NCBI GenBank assembly: GCA_945267035.1
Contig: CALYOS010000009.1
Location: 1-60,128 of the forward strand
Source of the DNA: an uncultured Neisseriaceae bacterium
GTDB taxonomy: Bacteria > Pseudomonadota > Gammaproteobacteria > Burkholderiales > Neisseriaceae
Length of the DNA: 60,128 bases
Direction of reading: 5' to 3'
Position 1 is the stretch's first letter. Each line of letters opens with the position of its first letter. Position numbers and translations under genes: made by a program. Below the pieces are notes generated by a model, which worked only from the letters and a program-made list of their open reading frames with translations, was not told where the DNA came from and ran no database searches. Shown one piece after another: positions 18,384 through 28,140 of the stretch.

Positions 18384-18678
18384 GGTTACAGATGATCAAC
18401 AAGCGGAACAAACACCTGCAAATGATCATCCAGTCAACAGCTTAGGAGAATATCCTGTTTTATACATTCAGAAAATGTGAGATAAATCGTTTTGCATTTT
18501 CTACCAAAAAGTCTACTCAACATAAAATTAATATTTGAAGAAAAATGTTTCGAATAGAATGATTTTATTTTGTGACTGATAGGAGTTAATTAAGAATGGG
18601 TAGAATGGATCGTTTGCTTTAAAATTTTATTGGTAGTGGTTTGTGTTCCTTTTTCGCCCCTTATTAGGGGCGCTTTTT
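18382..18678 (+). ncRNA. Candidate small transcript (about 290 nt) between dnaQ and the tolC-like gene
   Basis: A promoter-like pair and a perfect plus-strand terminator bracket a region with no normal gene, while both flanking genes are on the minus strand. Within it, 18382-18480 could encode 32 residues (MVTDDQQAEQTPANDHPVNS onward). However, its ATG overlaps the predicted -10 box and it has no ribosome site. A second tiny frame near 18597 reads MGRMDRLL after an AGGAG. The first peptide loosely resembles a beta-proteobacterial SecB N-terminus, so a decayed secB is an alternative. It does not match tmRNA, 6S or RNase P RNA by eye. Confidence 0.35.
18651..18678 (+). terminator. Intrinsic terminator on the plus strand
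   Basis: CGCCCCTTATTAGGGGCG followed by CTTTTTTC is a classic GC-rich hairpin with a U-tract. The U-tract lies only on the plus-strand side, so it ends a plus-strand transcript rather than the tolC-like gene, which arrives from the other side. It is the main evidence that something between 18.1 and 18.65 kb is transcribed rightward. Confidence 0.8.
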
Positions 18679-18696
18679 TCATCTCAAACTGATGCA

Positions 18697-20097
18697 TTAG
18701 TGCTGAATTGTCTTCACCAAATATCGACCAGCCATAGATTGATAAATCAAATTTTCATTCTGCAATACAGCATAGCGACTATTCAACACATTCTGAGCGG
18801 AGGCATATTCTTTATTTAAAGCATCTAGCCAATCACTCAACGGATTGGCACCGTATTGATATCTTGCCTGATAGTAGCGACTGTTTTTCTGATCAAAAAC
18901 GTACTTTTTCTGTATATTGGCAAGCGTATTTTGACTTAGCGTATATTGCTGGTAATACCGATTGACCTCATTCAAAGCCGTTGTCAGCGATTGCTCAAAA
19001 CTTAACTGAGCACTTTCAAAATCAGCCTTGGCCTGCTTGTTTTTCCAGTGCAACGTTTGCCAGTCCAGAAAAGGAAGGTTGATATTCACACTGGCTACCC
19101 CTACTGGTAGTCGCAAAGCTGATGAAGAGTCATTAGATCGTGAGTTAACCGCCGCGCTCAGTGTAATAGATGGATACCAGCTACGTCGCGATGCCTGCTC
19201 AGCCGCATAAGCCGATTGCAGTCGGTATTCGGCCGCACGTAGATCCGGGCGGTTGGCTAACACCGATAAAGGCACATCAAGATTAACCTGACTGAAATTA
19301 ATCTGCCCAAGTGAGGTTGGTCGAATATCCGTTTCTGCTCCTGGACGCAAATTGAGCAAATTATGTAACGACTGCACAACTTCAGCCCGATTTTGCTGTA
19401 AAGAAATCAACGTATTTTCTGCGTTCAGCAAAGATTGTTTCGCATTGATCGCATTGATACTACTTACCTTACCTGTCTGATACTGTGCCTGTGCGATATG
19501 GGCAATTTTGCGGTATTGATTGATACTATTGTGGGTTAAATCAATGGCCCCATCAATATAAGCCAGATGAAAATACCCATCAACCACACTATTTATTAAT
19601 GATAACCGACTTGTTTCCACATCCTGTTCACTGGCATGATATTTCCAGATCGCGGCATGCGTATCGGCACGCAATTTTTGCCACAAATCAACTTCATAAC
19701 TCAAACCAATCTGACCATTAAAGCTACGATTTGAAGCCCCACCATGCTTCAAGTCCTTTGAGCTACTGGCGCCCACAGAACCATTGGCAGTGGGAAACAA
19801 ATCAGTTGCTGTCAGTTTAGCGTTGTATCGAGCCTTTTGTGCAGTTAATGCAGCCTGACGCAAATCAACATTATTAGCCAACGCTGTTGTTACCAGCTCA
19901 TTTAAAATCGGATCTTGATAAACTTCCCACCAATTTCCAACTACATCGTATTGCTGCTCAATTTGCGCACTAGTCAGCATTCCCGCCTGCTGCAAATGTA
20001 TTTGTGGATATAACGTCGACGTACTACAGGCTGATAACACAGAGATCACAACCAACGACAAAGCTGCAGAACGAGTATTACCGATAAAATTTTTCAT
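18697..20097 (-). CDS. TolC/NodT-family outer-membrane efflux lipoprotein
   Basis: This is the outer-membrane exit duct of a tripartite efflux pump. The 466-residue protein starts with a lipoprotein signal ending VLSACST. It has the family's repeated coiled-coil architecture (long Gln/Ala-rich helices at about 80-200 and 290-430), with NRPDLRAAEYRLQSA, the usual second-repeat motif, near residue 278. It follows macB by 98 bases on the same strand, so it is probably the dedicated partner of MacAB, replacing the shared TolC of enterobacteria. Confidence 0.92.
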   Translation of the reverse strand: MKNFIGNTRSAALSLVVISVLSACSTSTLYPQIHLQQAGMLTSAQIEQQYDVVGNWWEVYQDPILNELVTTALANNVDLRQAALTAQKARYNAKLTATDLFPTANGSVGASSSKDLKHGGASNRSFNGQIGLSYEVDLWQKLRADTHAAIWKYHASEQDVETSRLSLINSVVDGYFHLAYIDGAIDLTHNSINQYRKIAHIAQAQYQTGKVSSINAINAKQSLLNAENTLISLQQNRAEVVQSLHNLLNLRPGAETDIRPTSLGQINFSQVNLDVPLSVLANRPDLRAAEYRLQSAYAAEQASRRSWYPSITLSAAVNSRSNDSSSALRLPVGVASVNINLPFLDWQTLHWKNKQAKADFESAQLSFEQSLTTALNEVNRYYQQYTLSQNTLANIQKKYVFDQKNSRYYQARYQYGANPLSDWLDALNKEYASAQNVLNSRYAVLQNENLIYQSMAGRYLVKTIQH

Positions 20098-20195
20098 TTT
20101 TCATCACTTCGATTTCAGTTTTATCTGTCCGATTCAACTAACAGACAAACACCCAATAAACCTTCTTACCCATTAAATCCATGCCACCATACAGA

Positions 20196-22133
20196 TTAAT
20201 CACGCGATAAAGCATCAATCGGATTTAACTGTGAAGCCCGTTTGGCCGGCATAAATCCAAATACCACGCCAATTACCGTTGAACACAAAACCGCCATCAC
20301 AATAGAAATCGTAGAAAATGACATGGCAAAATCACTTGCCAACAAATTAAATAGCACACTGATTGCAAATGAAAACAAGACGCCCACTAAGCCACCAATC
20401 ACACAAATGAGTACGGCCTCAATCAAAAACTGTTCTAAAATATTGTGTTGCCGAGCACCAATAGCCATACGAATACCGATTTCTTTCACCCGCTCAGTCA
20501 CCGATACCAGCATAATATTCATCACGCCAATACCACCCACCACCAAAGAGATCAGGGCAATACAGGAAATAAGCAAAGTCATTGTGCCTGTAGTGCTTTC
20601 AATCGTCTGTTTAATCGTGTCACTATTTCGGGTAAAAAAGTCTTCAGTACCATGTCGTGCTTTCAACAACTCTATTATGCCCTTTTCTGCCGTTTGCGAA
20701 TTCACATTATCCTTAATCTTCACCGTGACAGATGTAATATATTTAGAGCCAGAAATACGATTCATCAGCGTAGTATATGGGGTATACATTTGCAAAGTAT
20801 CACTATCAGCAAAGCCTGAATTATTCGGTTGAGCCACCCCAATGATCTTTAATGGTCGTTTATTAAACAGCATAATTTGCCCAATGGGGTTAGTACCATC
20901 AGCAAACAACTTATTTTTCGTATTATCGTCAATCACCACAATTTGACTGTTCTGCGTCACATCATCTTCATCAAACAAACGACCAGACGCCAATTTAATC
21001 CCACGCACATCAAAGTATTGTTCCCCTACACCGTACAACTGCGCAGAGAGCGATTGATTTCCATAGGTTAACGTCCCCCGCACACTTGCTCCAGGCGTAA
21101 CGCTTTCAACATAATTCTGTTCTTTCAACGATTCTGCATCCGCAACAGTGAGCGTTTTAATCCGGCTTGAACGCCGATCACCATACCCTTTACCGGGATA
21201 GACGGAAATCGTATTGGTGCCAATTGCATTAATGTTTTCCAGAATTTTTTGTTGAGAACCGCGTCCCAAGGCAACCACAGAAACCACTGAAGCAATACCG
21301 ATAATAATCCCCAGCATCGTCAGAAAAGAGCGCATCTTATGCGCCATAATTGCCTGCACCGACATCTTAAAAGATTCAAAAAACTGATCTTTATAAAAAT
21401 GCCATGAATTTTTTTCCTCTATACTGACAACTTGACTGGGTTGGATGTCTTTGGTTTTGCTTTGATCGGCAATAATTTGCCCGTCACGAATTTCAATTAC
21501 CCGGTTTGCATTAGCCGCAATCCCTGGATCATGCGTTACCATCACAATCGTATGACCAGCGGCGTGTAAGCCATGCAAAATTTCCATTACATTATGACCG
21601 CTGGCCGTATCTAGCGCGCCAGTCGGCTCATCGGCCAAAATAATTTCCCCGCCATTCATCAGCGCGCGCGCAATACTCACCCGTTGTTGCTGTCCGCCAG
21701 ATAATTCACTGGGTTTATTGTCTTCCTTTCCGCTCAATCCCAACTGATGCAACAATTCATCTGCACGCTTGTGTCGCTCAGCCAAATCCATACCGGCATA
21801 CACCGCTGGTAAAGCCACGTTTTCACGAGCCGTAAGCGAACTTAGCAAATTATAGCGCTGAAAAATAAAACCAAAACTTCTGCGACGCAAAGCAGCTAGC
21901 TGATCGCCGTCCATTGCTGCCGCCTCTACCCCATCAATCTTATACGAGCCACTGGAAGGGACATCCAAGCAGCCTATAATATTCATTAGCGTTGATTTAC
22001 CCGAACCAGACTGACCGATTATCGCGACAAAATCACCTTTTTCAATGCTTAAATTAATGTCCTTAAGCACATGTACACGGCTTTCGCCACTACCGAACCA
22101 GCGGTTAATATCCTTGATTTCCAATAAACTCAT
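20196..22133 (-). CDS. macB: Macrolide export ATP-binding/permease protein MacB
   Basis: MacB is the inner-membrane ATPase of the MacAB-TolC pump, which exports macrolides, peptides and some virulence factors by a mechanotransmission cycle. The 645-residue protein has an N-terminal ABC domain with GQSGSGKSTLMNIIG (Walker A), LSGGQQQRVSIARAL (signature) and ILADEPTGALD (Walker B). Next come the first membrane segment near residue 270, a large periplasmic domain, and three FtsX-type membrane segments in the last 130 residues. macA ends three bases upstream. Confidence 0.96.
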   Translation of the reverse strand: MSLLEIKDINRWFGSGESRVHVLKDINLSIEKGDFVAIIGQSGSGKSTLMNIIGCLDVPSSGSYKIDGVEAAAMDGDQLAALRRRSFGFIFQRYNLLSSLTARENVALPAVYAGMDLAERHKRADELLHQLGLSGKEDNKPSELSGGQQQRVSIARALMNGGEIILADEPTGALDTASGHNVMEILHGLHAAGHTIVMVTHDPGIAANANRVIEIRDGQIIADQSKTKDIQPSQVVSIEEKNSWHFYKDQFFESFKMSVQAIMAHKMRSFLTMLGIIIGIASVVSVVALGRGSQQKILENINAIGTNTISVYPGKGYGDRRSSRIKTLTVADAESLKEQNYVESVTPGASVRGTLTYGNQSLSAQLYGVGEQYFDVRGIKLASGRLFDEDDVTQNSQIVVIDDNTKNKLFADGTNPIGQIMLFNKRPLKIIGVAQPNNSGFADSDTLQMYTPYTTLMNRISGSKYITSVTVKIKDNVNSQTAEKGIIELLKARHGTEDFFTRNSDTIKQTIESTTGTMTLLISCIALISLVVGGIGVMNIMLVSVTERVKEIGIRMAIGARQHNILEQFLIEAVLICVIGGLVGVLFSFAISVLFNLLASDFAMSFSTISIVMAVLCSTVIGVVFGFMPAKRASQLNPIDALSRD

Positions 22134-22136
22134 TGC

Positions 22137-23333
22137 TTACATTCTCGGTCCGGGCATTTTGTTGTTTTTAGACTGATTATTCTTAGCCTCAACATTATTC
22201 ATCGAAGATAAAACCACCCTATCGCCTTCTTTCAGACCCGATTTCACCTCAGTTCGCATCCCATCCGTAATACCTGTTTCTACCGCCACAGAATGAACCT
22301 GCTGATTAGCATCCAACACCAATACGATCTTCTTATTTTGCTGATGCTTAATTGCCTGATTAGATACAGTCAACACCCCTTTGACAGATTTAACCAGAAT
22401 ATTATTCTGAGTCGTCATACCAATATGTAACGCACCATCATCATTTGGCACCAAAGCACGGGCATAATAATAAATTGCCGTATCAGTCGTATCAGTACTG
22501 GTATTGTAACTGCCTTGAGACATCGTCGTTAAACCGGGATCAACCACATCCAGTTTTGCATGGCGTTTTTTAGCATTATCAGCCAGCGTAGTGAAAGTCA
22601 AAGACATACCCGCTTTAACCTTGCCCATATCACCTTCCGCAATCTGCATCTTATTGAGCATTTTGCTCAGATCGGCCAGCTGCACAATAGTTGGCGTATT
22701 CTGACTGGCATTAACCGTTTGCCCTTCTTCAACCGGTATCGATACCACCGTCCCATCCATCGGGGCAGTAATGCGTGTATAACCCAGATCAGCCTCAGAA
22801 GTATTGATTGCAATCTGAGTCTGACGAATTTGTGATCTTAGTTCAGCCACATTAGCTTTAGCCGCGGCCAGACTATCTTGGGCATTTTCCCAGTCCGCTT
22901 TAGAAGTAGCATCTTGCGCCAATAAAGCACGTTCACGATCAAATGCACGTTGCTTAACCCTTAGAGCAACCTGAGCTGATAATAATTGTGCGCGGTAAGT
23001 ATCCAGGCGTGCTTTGTTGGTATTAAGCGTATTTAACTGCGTGGTCGAATCAATATTCGCAATCAAATCACCCTTCTTTACCTGCTGCCCTAACTTCACA
23101 TATAACTTCTTAATTTGACCAGATGCTTGAGCACCGACATCCACCAGCTGAGCGGCCGCAATTTCACCAGTTGCATTGACCACCTGACTTAAATCACTGC
23201 GATGCACCTCATCCGTAATATAATTCACTTCTTCCTTAGAACGGAATATTCCCCATAAAACGGCGATCAACACCAGTGCTAACACCAGCCAGATTATCCT
23301 TTTTATCCATTTCTTCTTCATCAGCTTCAACAT
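22137..23333 (-). CDS. macA: Macrolide export periplasmic adaptor MacA
   Basis: MacA links MacB to the outer-membrane duct and stimulates its ATPase. The 398-residue protein has one N-terminal membrane anchor (IIWLVLALVLIAVLWGIF). Next come a biotinyl-lipoyl-like half (VGAQASGQIKKLYVKLGQQV), a long coiled-coil hairpin at about 95-180, the second lipoyl half (ITAPMDGTVVSIPVEEGQTV), and beta-barrel domains. It is the first gene of the macA-macB-tolC-like operon. In Neisseria the MacAB system acts on macrolides; the natural substrate here is unknown. Confidence 0.94.
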   Translation of the reverse strand: MLKLMKKKWIKRIIWLVLALVLIAVLWGIFRSKEEVNYITDEVHRSDLSQVVNATGEIAAAQLVDVGAQASGQIKKLYVKLGQQVKKGDLIANIDSTTQLNTLNTNKARLDTYRAQLLSAQVALRVKQRAFDRERALLAQDATSKADWENAQDSLAAAKANVAELRSQIRQTQIAINTSEADLGYTRITAPMDGTVVSIPVEEGQTVNASQNTPTIVQLADLSKMLNKMQIAEGDMGKVKAGMSLTFTTLADNAKKRHAKLDVVDPGLTTMSQGSYNTSTDTTDTAIYYYARALVPNDDGALHIGMTTQNNILVKSVKGVLTVSNQAIKHQQNKKIVLVLDANQQVHSVAVETGITDGMRTEVKSGLKEGDRVVLSSMNNVEAKNNQSKNNKMPGPRM

Positions 23334-23828
23334 CCAAAAATAACAGCGAACATTTTGCCCAAATTAGTTAAGTCACTAAAAATACCGCCGATTGTAAATG
23401 ACGATAAAACTCCCAATCAACCAGATAGATTCACCCTTAACCAAAACCGCCACACCATGCACCAACCTCTGCACAGCAAAGCCAAACATTATACCAAAAT
23501 CATAATATCAGTCCTAGACTATTGCGGTTAAAACAACTCATCCAACCACTTCGCAATCATACAAGTTAACTACCCTAATCCAATGCTTTTTAACCGTTTT
23601 TTAAAACAGCTCCACATAACTTGCAATTCATCCAACAGAATTCTACAACCAAGATTCGACTAACAGCAGTTATACAGTCATCATTAACCTATCAGCAATA
23701 GATGCAAACGTTCTGATTCATGTACAATAGTCATTTAAATAACCAACCAATACACCGCTGCTTAAACAAGCTACATTTTTTACTTGTACTTTCAGCGAAT
23801 ACCTTATAAATAATCTGAAACAAGCATA
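23334..23828. other. Divergent intergenic region, macA and coaD promoters
   Basis: This 495-base gap separates two outward-reading genes and so should hold both promoters. TTGTAC and TATAAA about 15 bases apart just before coaD are a possible match. No repeat, riboswitch or open frame with protein-like content is seen. Confidence 0.45.
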
Positions 23829-24353
23829 ATGAACAAAACCACCCATCGCCGAGCGGTTTATGCCGGCAGCTTTGATCCGCCAACCAAAGGTCATTTATGG
23901 ATGATCCAAGAAGCACAGCCCCTGTTTGATGAACTAATTGTCGCTATCGGCATCAATCCGGAAAAAAACAGCACCTATAGCTTGAGCGAACGCAAAGAAA
24001 TGCTGCAAGCAATCACTGCTGATTTTCCCAATGTCACCATTAGCTCTTTTGAAAACCAATATCTGGTTAATTATGCCCAAAGCGTTGGCGCTGATTTCAT
24101 CATTCGCGGTATTCGAACTGCATTTGATTACGAATATGAGCGCTCCATGCGACATATCAACCATGATCTCCAGCCAAATATATCCACCCTATTTTTAATG
24201 CCGCCTCGAGAATATGCCGAAGTCTCTTCTACCATGGTGAAAGGATTAGTTGGGCCTGATAATTGGACAGAAATAATCCGTCGCTATGTCCCAGAAGCGG
24301 TTTATGAAAAAATTATCGAGGATCATATCCGCACCCAAAGAGAAACTAAATAA
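23829..24353 (+). CDS. coaD: Phosphopantetheine adenylyltransferase
   Basis: CoaD makes dephospho-CoA from 4'-phosphopantetheine and ATP, the penultimate step of coenzyme A synthesis. The 174-residue protein begins with the nucleotidyl-transferase loop [16 protein letters not shown], where TKGH is the family's T/HxGH signature. It also has [15 protein letters not shown] and the ATP motif [11 protein letters not shown]. Its length is close to the 160-170 norm. It is transcribed alone. Confidence 0.96.
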   Translation: MNKTTHRRAVYAGSFDPPTKGHLWMIQEAQPLFDELIVAIGINPEKNSTYSLSERKEMLQAITADFPNVTISSFENQYLVNYAQSVGADFIIRGIRTAFDYEYERSMRHINHDLQPNISTLFLMPPREYAEVSSTMVKGLVGPDNWTEIIRRYVPEAVYEKIIEDHIRTQRETK

Positions 24354-24372
24354 AAGTGAACACATGAGAAAG

Positions 24373-24400
24373 AACAGGCACGGAAATTTTCCAGCCTGTT
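24373..24400 (+). terminator. Possible coaD terminator
   Basis: AACAGG-CAC-GGAAA and TTTCC-AG-CCTGTT can pair into an interrupted stem 20 bases after the coaD stop, followed by a short T-rich stretch. The internal mismatches and weak U-tract make it uncertain. Confidence 0.4.
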
Positions 24401-25271
24401 TCGTCCTAGCCCGCCAGACAGAAATAGCCATGCTTGCTAGTAAACACCGCTTCTTTTAAGACCACTTCTACAGCAAATACGTCATTCAGTAACCTTCAGA
24501 TCCATCCCCATATCATCCCACAAAAAATGGCAGATAAAACTAACCAAAGCGCCCCATAATCAGCGAAAAAAACTGCTCAAATCGTACAATAATTGCCAAG
24601 AAAATGATGAAGGATAAATAATTTAAATCCAGATAAAACAGAATTGAAGCGATGGAGCATCATCGCGGGCAACTTTTTCAAAAGGGCCCTTTTCCAGCCA
24701 AAAGAAACACGCTAATAGCCAAAACGCCATTTTGCCAAACACAATTGATAACTAACTAACATGTTCATCACTTTTATTTCTGTTTTTCACTTAACAATCT
24801 TTCTGCCACAGATGCAGCGTATATAAAGACCATAACCATGGCAGAAAAACAAGAAATATTCATTATAGCTGATATGCATAGTAGATAATTAACCTTCTAA
24901 ACAAAGAAACTTAATATCTAAACAAACTAAAAATTAATTAGCCATTCATCTATATTTATATAACATATAATCTTAAGAATATTGGTGCAACACGGTTGAA
25001 AAAGTCCTTTATCACCCATCCATTAGCTTAAAAAAACAGTTATTCTCATAGATCACCACAACCAAATATGTTATATGAATATTTTTGTAACTATTTTACC
25101 TTTTAAAATGAATTAACTAATCTAATTTATGATAAAAAGATAATTATCATTGAAAACTGCTTAAAAACTTAATAAATGCCTTATTAAAAATAAATAAATA
25201 AATATTTATAATAAAAATCATATACATGAAAGCTAAATTCAAATTTTTATCCATAAAAATGTAAAAAAATA
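24401..25271. other. Gap upstream of adhE, nothing intact
   Basis: About 870 bases with no intact gene. On the minus strand around 24.5-24.85 kb several short frames look like hydrophobic protein broken by stops, which may be the remains of a membrane protein gene. The right half is extremely AT-rich and featureless up to the adhE promoter. Confidence 0.4.
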
Positions 25272-25300
25272 TTGTTGCTGGTTAATAATTATTGTATAAG
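25272..25300 (+). promoter_or_regulatory. adhE promoter
   Basis: TTGTTG (25272-25277), a 17-base spacer and TATAAG (25295-25300) form a good sigma-70 promoter. The predicted start is near 25307, giving a leader of about 112 bases ending in the strong ribosome site CAGGAGAG before adhE. Confidence 0.55.
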
Positions 25301-25305
25301 GTAAA

Positions 25306-25338
25306 CAAACAGATTTACGCTAACGTAATTTCTGTTTG
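25306..25338 (+). promoter_or_regulatory. 33-bp palindrome at the predicted adhE transcript start
   Basis: CAAACAGA and TCTGTTTG (25306-25313 and 25331-25338) are perfect 8-bp arms, continued inward by TTACG and CGTAA around CTAA. It begins at the predicted first base of the message. It could be an operator over +1, or it could make the transcript start with a stable hairpin. No known regulator site, including Rex or FNR, matches well. Confidence 0.6.
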
Positions 25339-25418
25339 AAATAATAACGAGTAATTAACAATATCAAGGAAGACACCAAGCAACGTAGATTTATTTTATT
25401 AATTTTCAGGAGAGATCT

Positions 25419-28037
25419 ATGGCTGTAACCAATATAGATAAGTTAAACGAGTTAATGACCCGTGTTAAAAAAGCACAGAAAATTTACTCAACTTATACAC
25501 AAGAACAAGTAGATCATATTTTCACAGCAGCGGCTAAAGCTGCTGCGGCAGCAAGAATTCCTCTGGCACAGCAAGCTGTTGCCGAATCTGGAATGGGGGT
25601 TGTAGAAGATAAAGTCATCAAAAACCTGTTTGCAGCAGAATACATATTTAATAAATTTCGCCATGATAAAACCTGTGATGTTATCGAAGAAAATGAACAA
25701 TTCGGTACCATCACCATAGCAGAACCACTAGGCGTTATTTGCGGTATCGTACCAACCACCAATCCAACATCTACAGCCATATTCAAATCTCTAATCAGCC
25801 TGAAAACACGAAACGCCATCGTTTTCTCACCTCATCCCCGAGCCAAAAAATCCACTATTGAAGCTGCACGCATAGTTCTGGAAGCGGCTGTGCAAGCCGG
25901 TGCACCCAAAGACATCATCGGCTGGATTGATGAACCTTCCATCGAATTATCCAATAGCCTCATGCATCACCCAGATATTGCCGCCATTCTGGCTACCGGT
26001 GGTCCAGGCATGGTAAAAGCTGCCTATAGTTCTGGCAAACCAGCACTTGGGGTTGGCGCCGGTAACACGCCGGTTGTGATCGATGAAACCGCCGATCTTC
26101 GAAGAGCTGTCGCCTCAGTTCTCATGTCTAAAACCTTCGATAACGGTACCATTTGCGCATCTGAACAAGCTATCGTGGTGGTTGATTCCGTTTACAACGA
26201 AGTCAAAAAACTATTGGGCGAATATGGTGCATATGTACTGGATGCCAGAGAAAACAAAGCCGTTCAGGGCATCATCCTGAATGAAAAAGGAGCTTTAAAC
26301 GCCAACATCGTTGGTCAGCCTGCCGCCAAAATTGCCGAACTGGCCGGTATTAAAGTACCAGCATCTGCCAAAATATTGGTGGGCGAAGCCACCAAAGTAG
26401 ATCATTCAGAACCTTTCGCTTACGAAAAACTATCTCCTACCTTAGGCATGTTTAAAGCAAAAGATTTTGAAGATGCCGTAGAAAAAGCCGAAAAATTAGT
26501 CGAAATGGGTGGTCTGGGTCATACCTCTGTACTATATACAGATCAGGATGCCAATAAAGACCGTGTAGATTATTTTGGCAAAAAAATGAAAACCTGCCGT
26601 ATTCTCATCAATACCCCTTCTTCACATGGAGCCATTGGTGATTTATATAACTTTGATTTAGCGCCATCACTGACCTTAGGTTGTGGTTCTTGGGGTGGAA
26701 ATTCGGTATCAGAAAATGTTGGTCCGAAACACCTGATAAACAAGAAAATCATCGCGAAGAGAGCAGAAAATATGTTATGGCATAAATTACCCAATTCGAT
26801 TTATTTCCGTCGTGGCTCACTACCTATTGCCCTTGATGAAGTCATCGAACAAGGCGCAAAACGCGTATTTTTGGTTACCGACCGATTCCTGTTCGATAAT
26901 GGTTATGCCAAACTCATTACTGATCAATTAGAAGAAAAAGGCGTCTTGTGCAAAGTATTCTCTGATGTGGCTGCTGATCCGACCCTAAGCGTTGTGCGCA
27001 AAGGTACTGAAGATATTGATGCCTTCAAACCCGATACCATTATCGCCTTAGGTGGTGGTTCACCCATGGACGCAGCAAAAATCATGTGGGTATTGTATGA
27101 GCATCCTGAAACCAAATTTGACGAATTGGCTTTGCGATTTATGGACATCCGCAAACGCGTTTGCCACTTCCCAAATATGGGTAAAAAAGCCAAATTAGTT
27201 TGCGTTACCACCACTTCCGGTACCGGTTCTGAAGTCACCCCTTTTGCCGTGGTGACTGATGATGCTACAGGGCAGAAATACCCCTTAGCTGATTACGCTA
27301 TCACTCCTAATATGGCTGTGGTTGATGCTAACTTAGTCATGAATATGCCGAAATCCCTATGTGCATTCGGTGGTTATGATGCAGTTACCCACGCGTTAGA
27401 AGCTTATGTTTCCATCATGGCAAACGAATTTTCTGACGGTCAGGCGTTACAGGCTTTAAGCTTACTCAAAGCCTACCTGCCAGCAAGCTATAAAGAAGGC
27501 GCTAAAAATCCAGTAGCGCGTGAAAAAGTTCACAGTGCCGCAACTTTAGCGGGTGTCGCTTTTGCGCAAGCGTTCCTTGGCGTATGTCATTCCATCGCAC
27601 ATAAACTGGGTGCAGCTTTCCATGTACCGCATGGATTGGCCAACGCAATGTTGATTTGTAACGTTGTTCGCTTCAATGCCACCAATAAACCAACCAAACA
27701 AGGCACCTTCAGTCAGTACGGCTATCCAAAAGCACTACAGCGCTATGCCGAAATTGCCGATCATCTGGGTCTGACAGCAACAACAGACAAAGATGAGAAA
27801 AAAGTTGAAAAACTCTTAGGCTGGTTAGATCAATTGAAAAAAGACCTGGATATTCCTATGTCTATTCAGGAATATGGCATACCAGAAAAAGACTTCTTGG
27901 CTGCGGTGGATAAATTAGCAGTGGATGCATTTGATGATCAGTGTACCGGTGCCAACCCACGTTATCCTTTAATAGCTGAATTAAAACAAATCTTGTTGGA
28001 TTCTTATTATGGGAAAGTGTATACCGACAAAAACTGA
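25419..28037 (+). CDS. adhE: Bifunctional acetaldehyde-CoA/alcohol dehydrogenase
   Basis: AdhE reduces acetyl-CoA to acetaldehyde and then ethanol, regenerating NAD+ during fermentation, and in E. coli assembles into spirosome filaments. The 872-residue protein has an N-terminal aldehyde dehydrogenase half with the catalytic cysteine in DNGTICASEQ (near 245). A linker leads to an iron-dependent alcohol dehydrogenase half with ALGGGSPMDAAKIMWVLYEH and the histidine-rich iron site VCHSIAHKLGAAFHVPHG. A strong ribosome site (AGGAGAG) precedes the ATG. It has its own promoter and terminator. As far as I recall AdhE is not typical of Neisseriaceae, so acquisition by transfer is possible. Confidence 0.96.
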   Translation: MAVTNIDKLNELMTRVKKAQKIYSTYTQEQVDHIFTAAAKAAAAARIPLAQQAVAESGMGVVEDKVIKNLFAAEYIFNKFRHDKTCDVIEENEQFGTITIAEPLGVICGIVPTTNPTSTAIFKSLISLKTRNAIVFSPHPRAKKSTIEAARIVLEAAVQAGAPKDIIGWIDEPSIELSNSLMHHPDIAAILATGGPGMVKAAYSSGKPALGVGAGNTPVVIDETADLRRAVASVLMSKTFDNGTICASEQAIVVVDSVYNEVKKLLGEYGAYVLDARENKAVQGIILNEKGALNANIVGQPAAKIAELAGIKVPASAKILVGEATKVDHSEPFAYEKLSPTLGMFKAKDFEDAVEKAEKLVEMGGLGHTSVLYTDQDANKDRVDYFGKKMKTCRILINTPSSHGAIGDLYNFDLAPSLTLGCGSWGGNSVSENVGPKHLINKKIIAKRAENMLWHKLPNSIYFRRGSLPIALDEVIEQGAKRVFLVTDRFLFDNGYAKLITDQLEEKGVLCKVFSDVAADPTLSVVRKGTEDIDAFKPDTIIALGGGSPMDAAKIMWVLYEHPETKFDELALRFMDIRKRVCHFPNMGKKAKLVCVTTTSGTGSEVTPFAVVTDDATGQKYPLADYAITPNMAVVDANLVMNMPKSLCAFGGYDAVTHALEAYVSIMANEFSDGQALQALSLLKAYLPASYKEGAKNPVAREKVHSAATLAGVAFAQAFLGVCHSIAHKLGAAFHVPHGLANAMLICNVVRFNATNKPTKQGTFSQYGYPKALQRYAEIADHLGLTATTDKDEKKVEKLLGWLDQLKKDLDIPMSIQEYGIPEKDFLAAVDKLAVDAFDDQCTGANPRYPLIAELKQILLDSYYGKVYTDKN

Positions 28038-28106
28038 AATCAGCAAAAAGTTTAATTTATACACTCATTAAACAAGAAAAATAGCCAATATTTTTCCGTT
28101 TAAACC

Positions 28107-28140
28107 AAACCCTGAAATAATCAATATTTCAGGGTTTTTT
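28107..28140 (+). terminator. adhE terminator
   Basis: AAACCCTGAAATA (28107-28119) and TATTTCAGGGTTT (28125-28137) form a perfect 13-bp stem with a 5-base loop, followed by TTTTTT. It lies about 70 bases after the adhE stop. Confidence 0.9.

Noticed and set aside
20242-20832. 196-codon open frame opposite macB
   Set aside because: Antisense to a well-supported gene, low-complexity Thr/Ile/Ser composition, no promoter or ribosome site.
25514-25819. 101-codon open frame on the strand opposite adhE
   Set aside because: It lies wholly inside adhE in antisense, has no ribosome site and no recognisable domain; it is a by-product of adhE codon use.
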